DNA of 22,262 nt from B4-G1 sp964393895 (GTDB lineage Bacteria > Chloroflexota > Anaerolineae > B4-G1): positions 1 to 22,262 of the forward strand of contig CAYMWP010000079.1 of the NCBI GenBank assembly GCA_964393895.1. The letters are read 5' to 3'. This document shows, piece after piece, positions 14,272-22,247 of this stretch. The position numbers and the translations under genes are program-made. Each line of letters opens with the position of its first letter. Within the stretch, counting starts at the first letter, position 1. Under the pieces are notes generated by a model, which searched no databases, was not told the DNA's origin, and saw nothing but the letters and a program-made list of their open reading frames with translations.

Positions 14272-16607
14272 TGATTGACACAGCTAGTTCCCGCGATCGG
14301 GACACGGAAACACAGTCGTTAGATCGCCAACTGGACTGGCCGGCTGTCCTCCTGCTGTTGGTTGCCCTGCTCACCGCCGCCAGCCGCCTGGTCGTCGCAG
14401 GGTGGACCGGTCACCTGGGCATGGCGCAGACGCTGGTCTTTCTGGGGACGGTGACCGGTCTGGCCCTGGGCCGGAGCAGATTTTCCCCACGCCTGGTAGT
14501 TCTGTTGGCCTCGGCCTACGGCCTGTTCGCTATTCCCTGGCAACTTGGCCTCACGCTGGAGGGTGACTTTCTGTGGATCGAGCGCCTCGCCATCCTGTCC
14601 GACCGGTTGACCATCACCGTGGGCCGCATCGTGCAGCATAGGCCCGTGCTGGACCCCGCATTTTTTCTGCTCACAATGTCCACGCTTTTCTGGGTGCTAG
14701 GCGCGCAGGCCGGTTATACCCTGACTCGCTATGGACGGGCCTGGCAGGCTGCTCTCCCCGCTGGCCTGGTTACTCTCGTTATTCAAACCTCCGATCCCCT
14801 TGTGGCCGGCCGCGCCTGGTTCCTGGCCGCTTATATTTTCCTGACCCTATTGCTCCTGGTTCGCCTGACCTATCTGCGACATCGCGCTCGCTGGCAACGG
14901 TCTCGCATTCCCTTGCCTTTCATCGGCCTCGACCTGGCGCTCATTCATCTGTTCATCGCTGCTCTGCTCGTCCTGACGGCCTGGACCATACCGGTTCTGG
15001 CGACCGCCTTGCCCGCCGCCGAGCAAGCGTGGCACCGCGCCACTCGGAACTGGTCCTCCGTGAGCGATTTCTTGGACGACGTTTTTGCGCCCTTGCGCGG
15101 TTCTGTCAGACTGGTCGGCTATACTCACTATGGCGACCAGCTTTCCTTGGGGCGTGAGAAACAACTCTCCGACACTCTCGTTCTGACCGTCGAGACTCCG
15201 CCTCACCTCGACGAGAGATTCCGCTACTATTGGCGCACCCGTGTCTACGATTCTTATACCGGCGGCCAATGGAGCAGCACTTTTCCCATCACGCGCTCCG
15301 TCACCCCTTCCTATTCGGGCTTGACTTTTCCCGACCTGGAGAGCCGCCAGACGGTCACTTTTACTTTTACCCCTGCTGTTCCCATCGCGACCCTCTTTAC
15401 CGTTCCGCAGCCGCTATGGGTCAGCCGCCCTGCCCAGGCCGATCTGGCTTACAACCCCGATGGCAGCGTCGACCTGACCGCTTTGCACGCCAACCCTCCT
15501 CTGGATAGCGAAGAAACCTACCAATCCCGCTCTTCCATCAGCACTGTCACCGTCGCCCAACTGCGCGCGGCCGGCGCCGACTATCCCGAATGGGTCGCCG
15601 AGCGCTACCTGCAGATTCCTTCCAGCGTCACGACCCGCACCCTGGAATTGGCCCGTCAGATCGCTCTCCCCGGGGATAACGCCTACGACACTGCGGCCGC
15701 CGTGACCTTCTACCTGCGCACCCACGTTCGTTATGCCGATACCGTTCCCCCTGTACCCGCCGGTCGAGAGCCTCTGGACTGGTTTCTCTTTGACCTGCGC
15801 GAGGGTTTCTGCAACTATTATGCCTCCGCGGAGGTTATAATGTTGCGCTCGCTGGGCATCCCTGCCCGCCTGGCCGCCGGCTTTGCCCAGGGCGAACGCC
15901 AGGAAGAGGAGGATGCTTACCTGGTGCGCCAGAGCGATGCCCACGCCTGGCCCGAAGTCTACTTTCCTGGTCTGGGCTGGGTAGAATTCGAGCCTACCGT
16001 TTCTTACCCTCCTCTCGAGCGTCCGTTGGGCGAAAGCCCCATTATGCCGCCCGGCGCAGACCCCGACAGGCACCGGCGCGACCTGGAGGAATTTCCGGAG
16101 GATTTCTACCCGCTCGACGACGAACCGCTGCCCATTGACCTACTGCCCCCAATTCCGCGCTCTGAGGTTCCCTGGGATTTGCTCCTGACCCTGGGACTGT
16201 TCGTGTTTCTCCTTGCCTGGTCAGTGCGCCTCGAGCACGACTATGCGCCCATTCCCACCTTGCTGGAGAGAGGACTAGATCTTTTAGGCTTCAAGCCGCC
16301 CGTTATCCTGCGCCGCTGGGCTCGCTACGCCGCTCTCACCCCGCTGGAGCGCGCCTACCTCGAATTGAACCGCGCCTTGACCCGCCTGGGCTCCCCTCCC
16401 GCTCCTGCCGACACGCCGGCCGAGCGCGCCCTGGCTTTGACCCGCTTGCTCTCAGAGGCCGCGGACCCCATCCAACGACTGCTGGCCGAATTCCACGTCG
16501 CTGCCTACAGCCCTCGCTCTGGCAACCTCCGTGTCGCCAGGCAGGCCGCCCGCACGATCCGCGATCTCTCCTGGCGGGCCAGGATCCGCCGCCTGGTCGC
16601 CCGCTGA
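14268..16607 (+). CDS. Membrane transglutaminase-like protein (TgpA type) with DUF4129 tail
   Basis: This 779-residue protein has several N-terminal helices between about 24 and 245, then a large external region containing a transglutaminase-like domain (about 460-590). It ends with a helix at about 642-660 and a cytoplasmic DUF4129-like tail (about 690-760, LTPLERAYLELNRALTRLGS). The catalytic candidates are Cys515 in GFCNYYASA and His559 in DAHAWPEVYF. Glu575 in VEFEPT takes the place of the third residue, usually Asp. The ATG at 14268 overlaps the previous stop (ATGA); a GTG at 14211 lies well inside the upstream gene and is less likely. TgpA-like proteins with MoxR and DUF58 form a conserved membrane module probably acting on envelope peptides or peptidoglycan. 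The reaction here is unproven. Confidence 0.92.
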   Translation: MMIDTASSRDRDTETQSLDRQLDWPAVLLLLVALLTAASRLVVAGWTGHLGMAQTLVFLGTVTGLALGRSRFSPRLVVLLASAYGLFAIPWQLGLTLEGDFLWIERLAILSDRLTITVGRIVQHRPVLDPAFFLLTMSTLFWVLGAQAGYTLTRYGRAWQAALPAGLVTLVIQTSDPLVAGRAWFLAAYIFLTLLLLVRLTYLRHRARWQRSRIPLPFIGLDLALIHLFIAALLVLTAWTIPVLATALPAAEQAWHRATRNWSSVSDFLDDVFAPLRGSVRLVGYTHYGDQLSLGREKQLSDTLVLTVETPPHLDERFRYYWRTRVYDSYTGGQWSSTFPITRSVTPSYSGLTFPDLESRQTVTFTFTPAVPIATLFTVPQPLWVSRPAQADLAYNPDGSVDLTALHANPPLDSEETYQSRSSISTVTVAQLRAAGADYPEWVAERYLQIPSSVTTRTLELARQIALPGDNAYDTAAAVTFYLRTHVRYADTVPPVPAGREPLDWFLFDLREGFCNYYASAEVIMLRSLGIPARLAAGFAQGERQEEEDAYLVRQSDAHAWPEVYFPGLGWVEFEPTVSYPPLERPLGESPIMPPGADPDRHRRDLEEFPEDFYPLDDEPLPIDLLPPIPRSEVPWDLLLTLGLFVFLLAWSVRLEHDYAPIPTLLERGLDLLGFKPPVILRRWARYAALTPLERAYLELNRALTRLGSPPAPADTPAERALALTRLLSEAADPIQRLLAEFHVAAYSPRSGNLRVARQAARTIRDLSWRARIRRLVAR

Positions 16608-16641
16608 TGCGGGCTTGATCTCTCACCTGGCGAATTGAGAG

Positions 16642-16670
16642 TTGCTCCCTGGCTCATGTGGTGTTATACT
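16642..16670 (+). promoter_or_regulatory. Promoter of the LppX-like lipoprotein gene (extended -10)
   Basis: TTGCTC at 16642-16647 and TATACT at 16665-16670 are separated by 17 bases, with the TGn extension at 16662-16664. The same layout (GAGTTGC, then TGTTATACT at identical spacing) recurs upstream of the gene at 17596. This supports both as real promoters. Confidence 0.6.
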
Positions 16671-16749
16671 TTGGCCCTAGCAAGATGACGCGCCTGGTGT
16701 AATAGGCGCGTTCGAGTTAAAACTACTGCTATTGATTGGGAGGTGTGTT

Positions 16750-17460
16750 GTGACTAGAAGAATAGTTTTGTTTCTTTCCCTGACTTTGCTGATCGGAGGG
16801 CTAAGTGGATGTGATGGGGCAGCCTCGTCGCCGGATGAAACTCCAATTCCCGTCGTGGAAGGACTGGAAGGCCTGGATAGCTATCACGTCCGTCTAAGCA
16901 TGTCTTTCGATTCCGTCACGAGCGGCAGCCCGGTGCAGGTGAGCTATGAGATGTACATAGACCGCGTGGCCGATCCCTTCGCCCAGTACGTCCTGGTCCG
17001 GCGTGGAGGTACAATAGAGGACTATGAGTTTTTCTATTTCCCGGACAGACAATATCTCATCGTCGGAGGGGGAGAGTGTCTCTACCTGCCGGCTGAAGGA
17101 AACGAAGCGATGGAGCCAGAGATGTTCAAGCCCGACGAAGTCTTGGGTGAGGACGTGGAGGAGCATCGCGTTCAGCCCGACGAGTACGTTAACGACGTGC
17201 TCTGCCGCCATTATGTCATCGAGAGCAGCGATGATTCCGGCAGCACCGAGGGGGAAGTGTGGGTGGCTGTGGAGGGGAACTATATCGTCAAATACGTGCT
17301 GCAGACCAAAGGCGCGGATCCCGAAACAGGTGACGTGGGGCGCGCCGAGTGGGAGTATGAGGTAAGCGACATCAACGCGCCCATCGCCATTGAGCGGCCG
17401 ACCGACTGTGAAGAGGCCATAATAGGCGAGTTCCCCGGCATTCCCAGCCCGACCGACTGA
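16750..17460 (+). CDS. Putative lipoprotein, LolA/LppX-like fold suspected
   Basis: This 236-residue protein has a signal peptide ending in LSGC (Cys21). The mature part is beta-rich and acidic, with phrases such as GLDSYHVRLSMSFDS (about 42-56) and EGEVWVAVEGNYIVKYVLQTKG (split around 170-190). These recall the curved beta-sheet lipid or hydrophobe carriers of the LolA/LppX/LprG group. That comparison is by eye and weak. Three further cysteines are present (in GECLYL, DVLCRHY and TDCEEA). The start is GTG at 16750, with GGGAGG (16738-16743) 6 bases upstream; an upstream TTG at 16732 lacks a site. It has its own promoter and appears monocistronic. Confidence 0.8.
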   Translation: MTRRIVLFLSLTLLIGGLSGCDGAASSPDETPIPVVEGLEGLDSYHVRLSMSFDSVTSGSPVQVSYEMYIDRVADPFAQYVLVRRGGTIEDYEFFYFPDRQYLIVGGGECLYLPAEGNEAMEPEMFKPDEVLGEDVEEHRVQPDEYVNDVLCRHYVIESSDDSGSTEGEVWVAVEGNYIVKYVLQTKGADPETGDVGRAEWEYEVSDINAPIAIERPTDCEEAIIGEFPGIPSPTD

Positions 17461-17495
17461 TTCCCGCGCCCTCGCAATGTTCTCGATGGCTGAGG

Positions 17496-17523
17496 GCAAC
17501 GGCTCAAGATGAGGGGCCGTTGC
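17496..17523 (+). terminator. Hairpin downstream of the LppX-like gene
   Basis: GCAACGGC (17496-17503) pairs with GCCGTTGC (17516-17523) around a 12-base loop, 36 bases after the stop codon. No T run follows, so termination would be weak. It is followed 3 bases later by the larger palindrome at 17527-17570. Confidence 0.4.
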
Positions 17524-17526
17524 TAC

Positions 17527-17575
17527 AACATCACACGGGCCGAGAGTTGCACTTCGGCCCGTGTGATGTTATACT
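17527..17575 (+). promoter_or_regulatory. Promoter of the second binding-protein gene embedded in a 17-bp perfect palindrome
   Basis: AACATCACACGGGCCGA (17527-17543) and TCGGCCCGTGTGATGTT (17554-17570) are perfect reverse complements around a 10-base loop. A -35-like TTGCAC (17547-17552) falls in the loop. TATACT (17570-17575) with TGT just before it lies 17 bases downstream, so the right arm covers the spacer and extended -10. Such an arrangement suggests an operator that competes with polymerase, or a cruciform-sensitive promoter. GAGGAGG at 17584-17590 then serves the ATG at 17596. Confidence 0.6.
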
Positions 17576-17595
17576 CGATCTCTGAGGAGGAATGG

Positions 17596-19509
17596 ATGCT
17601 GTACCGCTGTCGTTGTATTTCTGTTGCTTTCATTGTAGCGGCTCTACTGCTCACCGCTTGCGCCCCCCAGGTCGTGACCGTCACCGTGACGACGCCGCCG
17701 GAGACGGTCGTGGTTACGGCTACTTCTCCTCCATCGCCTCTCCCACCGCCGCCGCAGCCAAAAGCGCTCACCGTCTGCCTGGTGGGTGAGCCAGACACGC
17801 TGTATCTCTACGGCGGCTCCCGCTTGGCGGCCACGCGGCACGTGATGGAAGCGCTCTACGATGGCCCCATTGACAATCTGAACTATGCTTACCAGCCGGT
17901 GATCCTGCGGAAGATACCTAGCGTCGTTGATGGAGACGTCGTTACGCGCAAGGTGCTGGCACGGGAGGGAGTCCGCGTCGTTGATACGACGGGCGAGGTC
18001 GTGGAACTGGTGGAGGGGGTGCTGGTTCGACCGTCCGGTTGCTATGCCGATGGATGCGCCGTCGAGTTCGACGGCGCCCCATTGTGGATGGAAAGATTGG
18101 AGGTCACCTTTGAGCTACGGGACGACGTTACCTGGGCCGACGGCGAACCGCTCACAGCGGAGGACTCGCTGTTTGCCTTTCGCCTGGCCTCCAATCCGGC
18201 CACGCCCGGCAATCACTACCTGACGGAGCGTACGGCGCAGTACAGCGCCCTGGACGAGCAGCGCGTGCGTTGGATCGGACTGCCCGGATTCATTACCCCT
18301 ACTTACTTGCTCAACTTTTTCGCCCCTCTGCCGCGCCATCAACTGAGCGGCCGCTCTCCCGCCGACCTGTTGCAGGCCGACGAGACCCTGCGCGCCCCCC
18401 TGGGTTGGGGCCCGTTCGCCGTCGAGGAGTGGACGCCGGGCGACCACATCACGCTTGCCCGCAACCCCAACTACTTCCGCGCCGCCGAGGGACTGCCCTA
18501 CCTGGATCAGGTCGTGTTTCGGTTCACCTCCGATGCTTCAGACATGATAGCCGGGCTGCTTGCGGGCGATTGTGACATTGGAGTTCAGGATGGCGACTTT
18601 GAACCGTTCATGCCGTTGCTGGTGCAGGCCGAGCAGGATGGTTTACTGGAGCTGGTCTCCGCGCCCGGCAATGGCTGGGAGCACATTGACTTTGGCATCG
18701 CTCCGGCGTCCGACTACCGGCGTCCGGATTTCTTTGGAGACGCGCGGGTGCGTCAGGCCATCGCCCAGTGCATTGACCGCCAGGCCATCGTGGACGAGGT
18801 CACCTATGGACGCGGCAGTATATCGGACAGTTACCTGCCGCCGGGCCACCCGCTCTACCCGGACGACGAATTGGTGCATTGGGACTATGATCCTGCGGCC
18901 GGCCGGGCTTTGTTGGAGGAAGTCGGGTGGGTGGACGAGGACGAGAGCGGAGTGCGCCAGGCTCGTAGCGTGCGGGGGGTTCTGACCGGTACGCCGTTCG
19001 AGATCACGCTGCTGGCATCCGCAGACAGCGCAGTCGCACAGCAAGTTGGCCGTATCGTCAAGGCCCACCTGGCGGATTGTGGCATTCGAGTCGATTTGGA
19101 GACCCGGCCCTCGCAAGAGTTCTTTGCCGAGGGCCCGGAAGGGCCGCTCTTTGGCCGCCGGTTCGACCTGGTCGAGACGACCTGGTGGTTTGACCTTGCA
19201 CCGCCGTGCGATCACTACCTCTCCAGCGAAATACCGGCCCGGGATCGCTGGTACGGTGGTAATCCCAGCGGATACAGTAACCCCGAATACGACGCGGCCT
19301 GCCAGGCCGGTCTACAGGCGTTGCCCGGCGCCCCAGAGTACGCAGAGCACCACGGGCAGGCGCAGATCATCTTTTCCGAGGAACTCCCGGCCATTCCCCT
19401 ATTCGTGCGGCCACGGGTCGCCGTGGCCCGGTCTGGCGTGCTGAATTTGGCGATGGACTCGACCGCTCGGAGCGAGTTGTGGAACATTGAGATGCTCGAC
19501 GTAGAATAG
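17596..19509 (+). CDS. Peptide ABC transporter substrate-binding lipoprotein, conventional domain order
   Basis: This 637-residue SBP_bac_5 family receptor has lipobox LTAC (Cys22) and a Thr/Val/Pro stalk (VVTVTVTTPPETVVVTAT, 26-43). The family order is normal: GEPDTLYLYGGSRLAATRHV (64-83), TFELRDDVTWADGEPLTAED (171-190), GWGPFAVEEW (270-279), RVRQAIAQCIDRQAIV, then VETTWWFD (526-533). An insertion at about 95-165 between the first strands and TFELRDD contains the CYADGC cysteine pair. The ATG at 17596 is preceded by GAGGAGG; an upstream ATG at 17509 would place the palindromic promoter inside the coding region and is rejected. No permease or ATPase is adjacent. It may serve the orphan permease pair at 9490-11535 (inference). 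The substrate is unknown. Confidence 0.92.
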   Translation: MLYRCRCISVAFIVAALLLTACAPQVVTVTVTTPPETVVVTATSPPSPLPPPPQPKALTVCLVGEPDTLYLYGGSRLAATRHVMEALYDGPIDNLNYAYQPVILRKIPSVVDGDVVTRKVLAREGVRVVDTTGEVVELVEGVLVRPSGCYADGCAVEFDGAPLWMERLEVTFELRDDVTWADGEPLTAEDSLFAFRLASNPATPGNHYLTERTAQYSALDEQRVRWIGLPGFITPTYLLNFFAPLPRHQLSGRSPADLLQADETLRAPLGWGPFAVEEWTPGDHITLARNPNYFRAAEGLPYLDQVVFRFTSDASDMIAGLLAGDCDIGVQDGDFEPFMPLLVQAEQDGLLELVSAPGNGWEHIDFGIAPASDYRRPDFFGDARVRQAIAQCIDRQAIVDEVTYGRGSISDSYLPPGHPLYPDDELVHWDYDPAAGRALLEEVGWVDEDESGVRQARSVRGVLTGTPFEITLLASADSAVAQQVGRIVKAHLADCGIRVDLETRPSQEFFAEGPEGPLFGRRFDLVETTWWFDLAPPCDHYLSSEIPARDRWYGGNPSGYSNPEYDAACQAGLQALPGAPEYAEHHGQAQIIFSEELPAIPLFVRPRVAVARSGVLNLAMDSTARSELWNIEMLDVE

Positions 19510-19534
19510 TAACGTGTGATACGTAACCTTGCCC

Positions 19535-19562
19535 TTGTGCGTGTCCGCAAAAAACGTATAAT
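19535..19562 (+). promoter_or_regulatory. Promoter of the histidine kinase gene
   Basis: TTGTGC (19535-19540) and a perfect TATAAT (19557-19562) are 16 bases apart, giving a leader of about 30 bases. The leader carries three TTACG words (TTTACGCATATTACGTCATTACG region, 19575-19597) and no clear ribosome site before the ATG at 19599. Confidence 0.55.
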
Positions 19563-19598
19563 CAGCATTGCGTCTTTACGCATATTACGTCATTACGT

Positions 19599-21245
19599 AT
19601 GATGAACGATATTCAACAAACACCGCCTCCCCGCATCTTGGTCGTCGAAGATGACGTCGAGATGGTGGAAATGATGCAACACATGCTGGCTTTGGTGCGT
19701 TGTGATGTGCTGATCGCGCATTCGGGCGAGGAAGCGCTTGCCACTTTGCACCGCGAGTCGGCCGCGGGGCGCGAAATTGACCTGGTCTTGTTGGACGTCA
19801 TGGTGCCGGGCATGGACGGCTACGAAGTGATCACCCGGGTCAAGGCTGACCCCGTGCTCCGCAATACCTCCATCATCATGACCACGGCCCTCGATTCGGT
19901 CAGCGACAAGACACTGGGGCTGGGATTGGGGGCCGACGATTATCTCACCAAGCCCTTCGACCCCCAGGAACTATTGGCGCGGATTGACGCCATCATGCGC
20001 ATCCGGCGCAGCGAAAAGGCGTTGCGCCGGCGCAATCAAGAACTGGCGGCCCTCATCGAAATCAACCGCATGGTCACCTCCAGCCTGGACCTGGACGCGG
20101 TTCTAAAGGCGACGGTGCTGGGCATCCGTGAAATCCTGCGGGTGGAGGCCGGCTCCCTGGTGCTGGTGGACGAGGAAGCGGACAGGCTGGTCTTTCGCAC
20201 CACCTTTAGTCCCGAGCAGGGCTGGGTCACTGGCCGGACGATCCAGCCGGGGGAGGGCATCGTCGGCTACGTCGTGGGGTATGGCGAACCCAAGATCGTC
20301 AACGACGTCGAGCGCGACCCTTACTTTTTGGCCGAGGTTGACGAGGAAGCGGGCATCACTTCTCGCGCCATCCTCTGTGCGCCGTTGACAGTCCGCGATC
20401 GAGTGATCGGCGCCATTGAGGTGATCAACAAGCTGGACGGCGAATTCACCGAGCAAGACCTGGAATTGTTGCAGGCAATGGCGGCCTCGGTCGCCGTAGC
20501 TGTTGATAACTCTAACCTGTACAACGAGCTGGCCGACTTTACCAAGGAAGTAGAACGTTCGCAGGCGCAACTCGTACAGGCGGAAAAGATGGCTGCTATT
20601 GGACGCTTGGCCGCTTCCATTGCTCACGAGATCAACAACCCTCTACAATCAATCCACAACAGTATGCACCTGAGCTTGCACGAGGGCCTGAACGAGGACA
20701 AACGGTTCGAGTACCTGAGTATGGCCCAATCTGAGGTGCGAAGGTTGATCGAGATCGTGCAACGCATGCTGGATTTCTACCGTCCTTCACGGGGCGGCAT
20801 AGTGCCCGCCGACATCAACAAAATCGTGGAAAACGTGCTGGCCCTGGCCCACAAGCGGCTGCAACACGGTCACGTCCGCGTGCGTACCAGCCTGACCTCC
20901 GATTTGCCGGTTGCATCTGTGGTTTCCGATCAGATCACCCAGGTGTTTTTGAATATTGTCATCAATGCTATAGAGGCTATGCCGAATGGTGGAGATTTGC
21001 GTTTGGAGACGGCGCTCTCGGAGGATAGCGAGTGGGTTCTGGTGCGCTTCAGGGATACCGGCCCGGGGATGTCGGCGGAACAAATCGCCAACCTGTTCGA
21101 GCCTTTCTATACCACCAAGAGCGATGGCACCGGATTGGGGTTGGCCATAAGCTACGGAATCGTAGAGCGTCACGGCGGCTCGATTGAGGTATCGAGCCAA
21201 CCGGGACAGGGGGCGACGTTCGTGGTCAAGTTGCCTGTCAATTGA
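19599..21245 (+). CDS. Hybrid histidine kinase: N-terminal receiver, GAF sensor, HisKA/HATPase
   Basis: This 548-residue protein has no membrane helix and is probably cytoplasmic. The receiver domain (12-133) has the acidic pair E17/D18/D19, phosphoacceptor Asp66 in LVLLDV, TTA at 95-97 and Lys118 in LTKPF. A short coiled linker (135-155) leads to a GAF domain (about 158-305). The dimerisation domain carries His343 in AHEINNPLQ. The ATPase domain shows the N box (Asn452/Asn456 in LNIVINAIEA), G1 DTGPG (486-490), F box FEPFYTTK (500-507) and G2 TGLGL (511-515). A receiver at the N-terminus suggests it is itself phosphorylated by, or exchanges phosphate with, another kinase. ATG codons at 19599 and 19602 are equally possible. 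The regulator at 21361 is the likely partner. Confidence 0.93.
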   Translation: MMNDIQQTPPPRILVVEDDVEMVEMMQHMLALVRCDVLIAHSGEEALATLHRESAAGREIDLVLLDVMVPGMDGYEVITRVKADPVLRNTSIIMTTALDSVSDKTLGLGLGADDYLTKPFDPQELLARIDAIMRIRRSEKALRRRNQELAALIEINRMVTSSLDLDAVLKATVLGIREILRVEAGSLVLVDEEADRLVFRTTFSPEQGWVTGRTIQPGEGIVGYVVGYGEPKIVNDVERDPYFLAEVDEEAGITSRAILCAPLTVRDRVIGAIEVINKLDGEFTEQDLELLQAMAASVAVAVDNSNLYNELADFTKEVERSQAQLVQAEKMAAIGRLAASIAHEINNPLQSIHNSMHLSLHEGLNEDKRFEYLSMAQSEVRRLIEIVQRMLDFYRPSRGGIVPADINKIVENVLALAHKRLQHGHVRVRTSLTSDLPVASVVSDQITQVFLNIVINAIEAMPNGGDLRLETALSEDSEWVLVRFRDTGPGMSAEQIANLFEPFYTTKSDGTGLGLAISYGIVERHGGSIEVSSQPGQGATFVVKLPVN

Positions 21246-21270
21246 GTTGGGACGTGGAATCAACTATTCC

Positions 21271-21300
21271 GAAGACAATCTTGTAGGAAGACTTTGTAGG
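21271..21300 (+). promoter_or_regulatory. Direct repeat upstream of the response regulator gene
   Basis: GAAGACAATCTTGTAGG (21271-21287) is followed at once by GAAGACTTTGTAGG (21287-21300), sharing one base, so GAAGAC and TTGTAGG each occur twice. OmpR-type regulators usually bind tandem direct repeats, and this lies 60-90 bases before such a gene. A chance duplication is equally possible. The rest of the 115-base gap shows nothing clear. Confidence 0.3.
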
Positions 21301-21360
21301 TCATGCTTGCAGCGTGACTAGAGCGAACGTCTGGTATTTGCAAAGGGTGAGGATGAGGAA

Positions 21361-22173
21361 ATGGTGGAGCAACAATCTGCAAACATCATGGTAGTGGACG
21401 ACGAGGCCGTAGCCCGCATCTCTTTGGCAGAAGTGCTAAAACTGGAAGGTTATCGCGTGGCTACGGCTGCCAGCGGCGAGGAAGCGCTAAGCCTGTTGGA
21501 CAAGAGCGAGCCTTTCGACCTGATAGTGCTTGATCTCAAGATGCCGGGGATGGATGGGCTCGATGTGACCGATGCTGTGCGGAGGCGATCCCCTGGTACG
21601 GTGATCGTTTTGCTGACCGCCTTCGGGACGTTGGAGACGGCGATGCAAGCCATCAAGCACGGAGCGCACGACTACCTGCTAAAACCATGCCCTGTACCCG
21701 ATATTTTGGCGAGTGTGCGCAAGGGTCTAACAAAGCGCCAACAAGAACAGCAGCGTCAGCACTTGGTCAGCCAATTGCAACACGCGATAACAGAACTGGT
21801 GACAGTAGAGGGCGCTGAGACGTCCGAGGAAATTGCATCGCCCCAGCCCGATCACCTCGTGCAAGTCCGTGACATTGTAGTGGATCGCCAGAGACACGTC
21901 GTTACGTTGCGCGGACACCAGTTGGACCTGACTCCCACCGAGTTCAAGATACTGAGTTGCCTCGTGGAGACGCCGGATCGAGTTTGGAGTCCACAAGAAT
22001 TGGTGCGGCACGCCCAGGGATACGAGACCGATGCCTGGGGCGCGCGCGCGATCATCAGGGTGCACATTCGCCGCCTGCGCAAGAAAATGGAGACGGATCC
22101 CTCTGATCCCGAATACATCCTCAACGTGCGTGGCGTCGGCTATATGTTTGTGGGCGGCAAAGCCGGGTCCTAG
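21361..22173 (+). CDS. Response regulator: receiver plus OmpR-type winged helix
   Basis: This is a 270-residue transcription factor. The receiver domain (8-120) has D13/D14, phosphoacceptor Asp58 in LIVLDLKMPGMDG, Thr86 in LLTAFG and Lys108 in LLKPC. The phrase AFGTLETAMQAIKHGAHDYLLKP resembles NtrC-class receivers more than OmpR ones. A Gln-rich helical linker (124-165) precedes the winged-helix domain (about 168-264), with LTPTEFKILSCLVE (190-203), the recognition region GARAIIRVHIRRLRKKME (227-244) and wing NVRGVGYMF (255-263). The ATG at 21361 follows a GGATGAGG-type purine-rich site. It lies 115 bases after the kinase gene in the same direction, so it forms the output half of a probable two-component system. 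Target genes are unknown. Confidence 0.94.
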   Translation: MVEQQSANIMVVDDEAVARISLAEVLKLEGYRVATAASGEEALSLLDKSEPFDLIVLDLKMPGMDGLDVTDAVRRRSPGTVIVLLTAFGTLETAMQAIKHGAHDYLLKPCPVPDILASVRKGLTKRQQEQQRQHLVSQLQHAITELVTVEGAETSEEIASPQPDHLVQVRDIVVDRQRHVVTLRGHQLDLTPTEFKILSCLVETPDRVWSPQELVRHAQGYETDAWGARAIIRVHIRRLRKKMETDPSDPEYILNVRGVGYMFVGGKAGS

Positions 22174-22223
22174 CTACACCCGTTTGCAAAGCATAAAGTG
22201 CCCGGTCTACGGAGCAGTCATCA

Positions 22224-22247
22224 TGAACTCCGTTCACCCTCAATAAC
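22224..22247 (+). repeat. Second copy of a TGAACTC-GTTCACCCTC-ATAAC word
   Basis: The sequence at 22224-22247 repeats that at 11921-11943, apart from one inserted base and one substitution. Both lie in intergenic DNA and contain an inverted GTGAAC/GTTCAC-like core. The remaining bases after the regulator gene (22174-22262) hold no other recognisable feature. Confidence 0.45.

Noticed and set aside
15414..16073. A 219-codon minus-strand frame inside the transglutaminase gene
   Set aside because: It lies over the catalytic region of a well-supported plus-strand gene and shows no recognisable domain; it is a codon-bias shadow.
14268..16607. Glu575 replacing the usual Asp of the transglutaminase triad as a sign of inactivity
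   Set aside because: Cys515 and His559 are intact, and FEPT in place of VDPT is, to my knowledge, common in this protein group, so it is not evidence for loss of function.
17509..17595. Possible longer N-terminus of the second receptor from 17509
   Set aside because: It would translate through the palindromic promoter and put charged residues before the signal peptide; GAGGAGG precedes the ATG at 17596.
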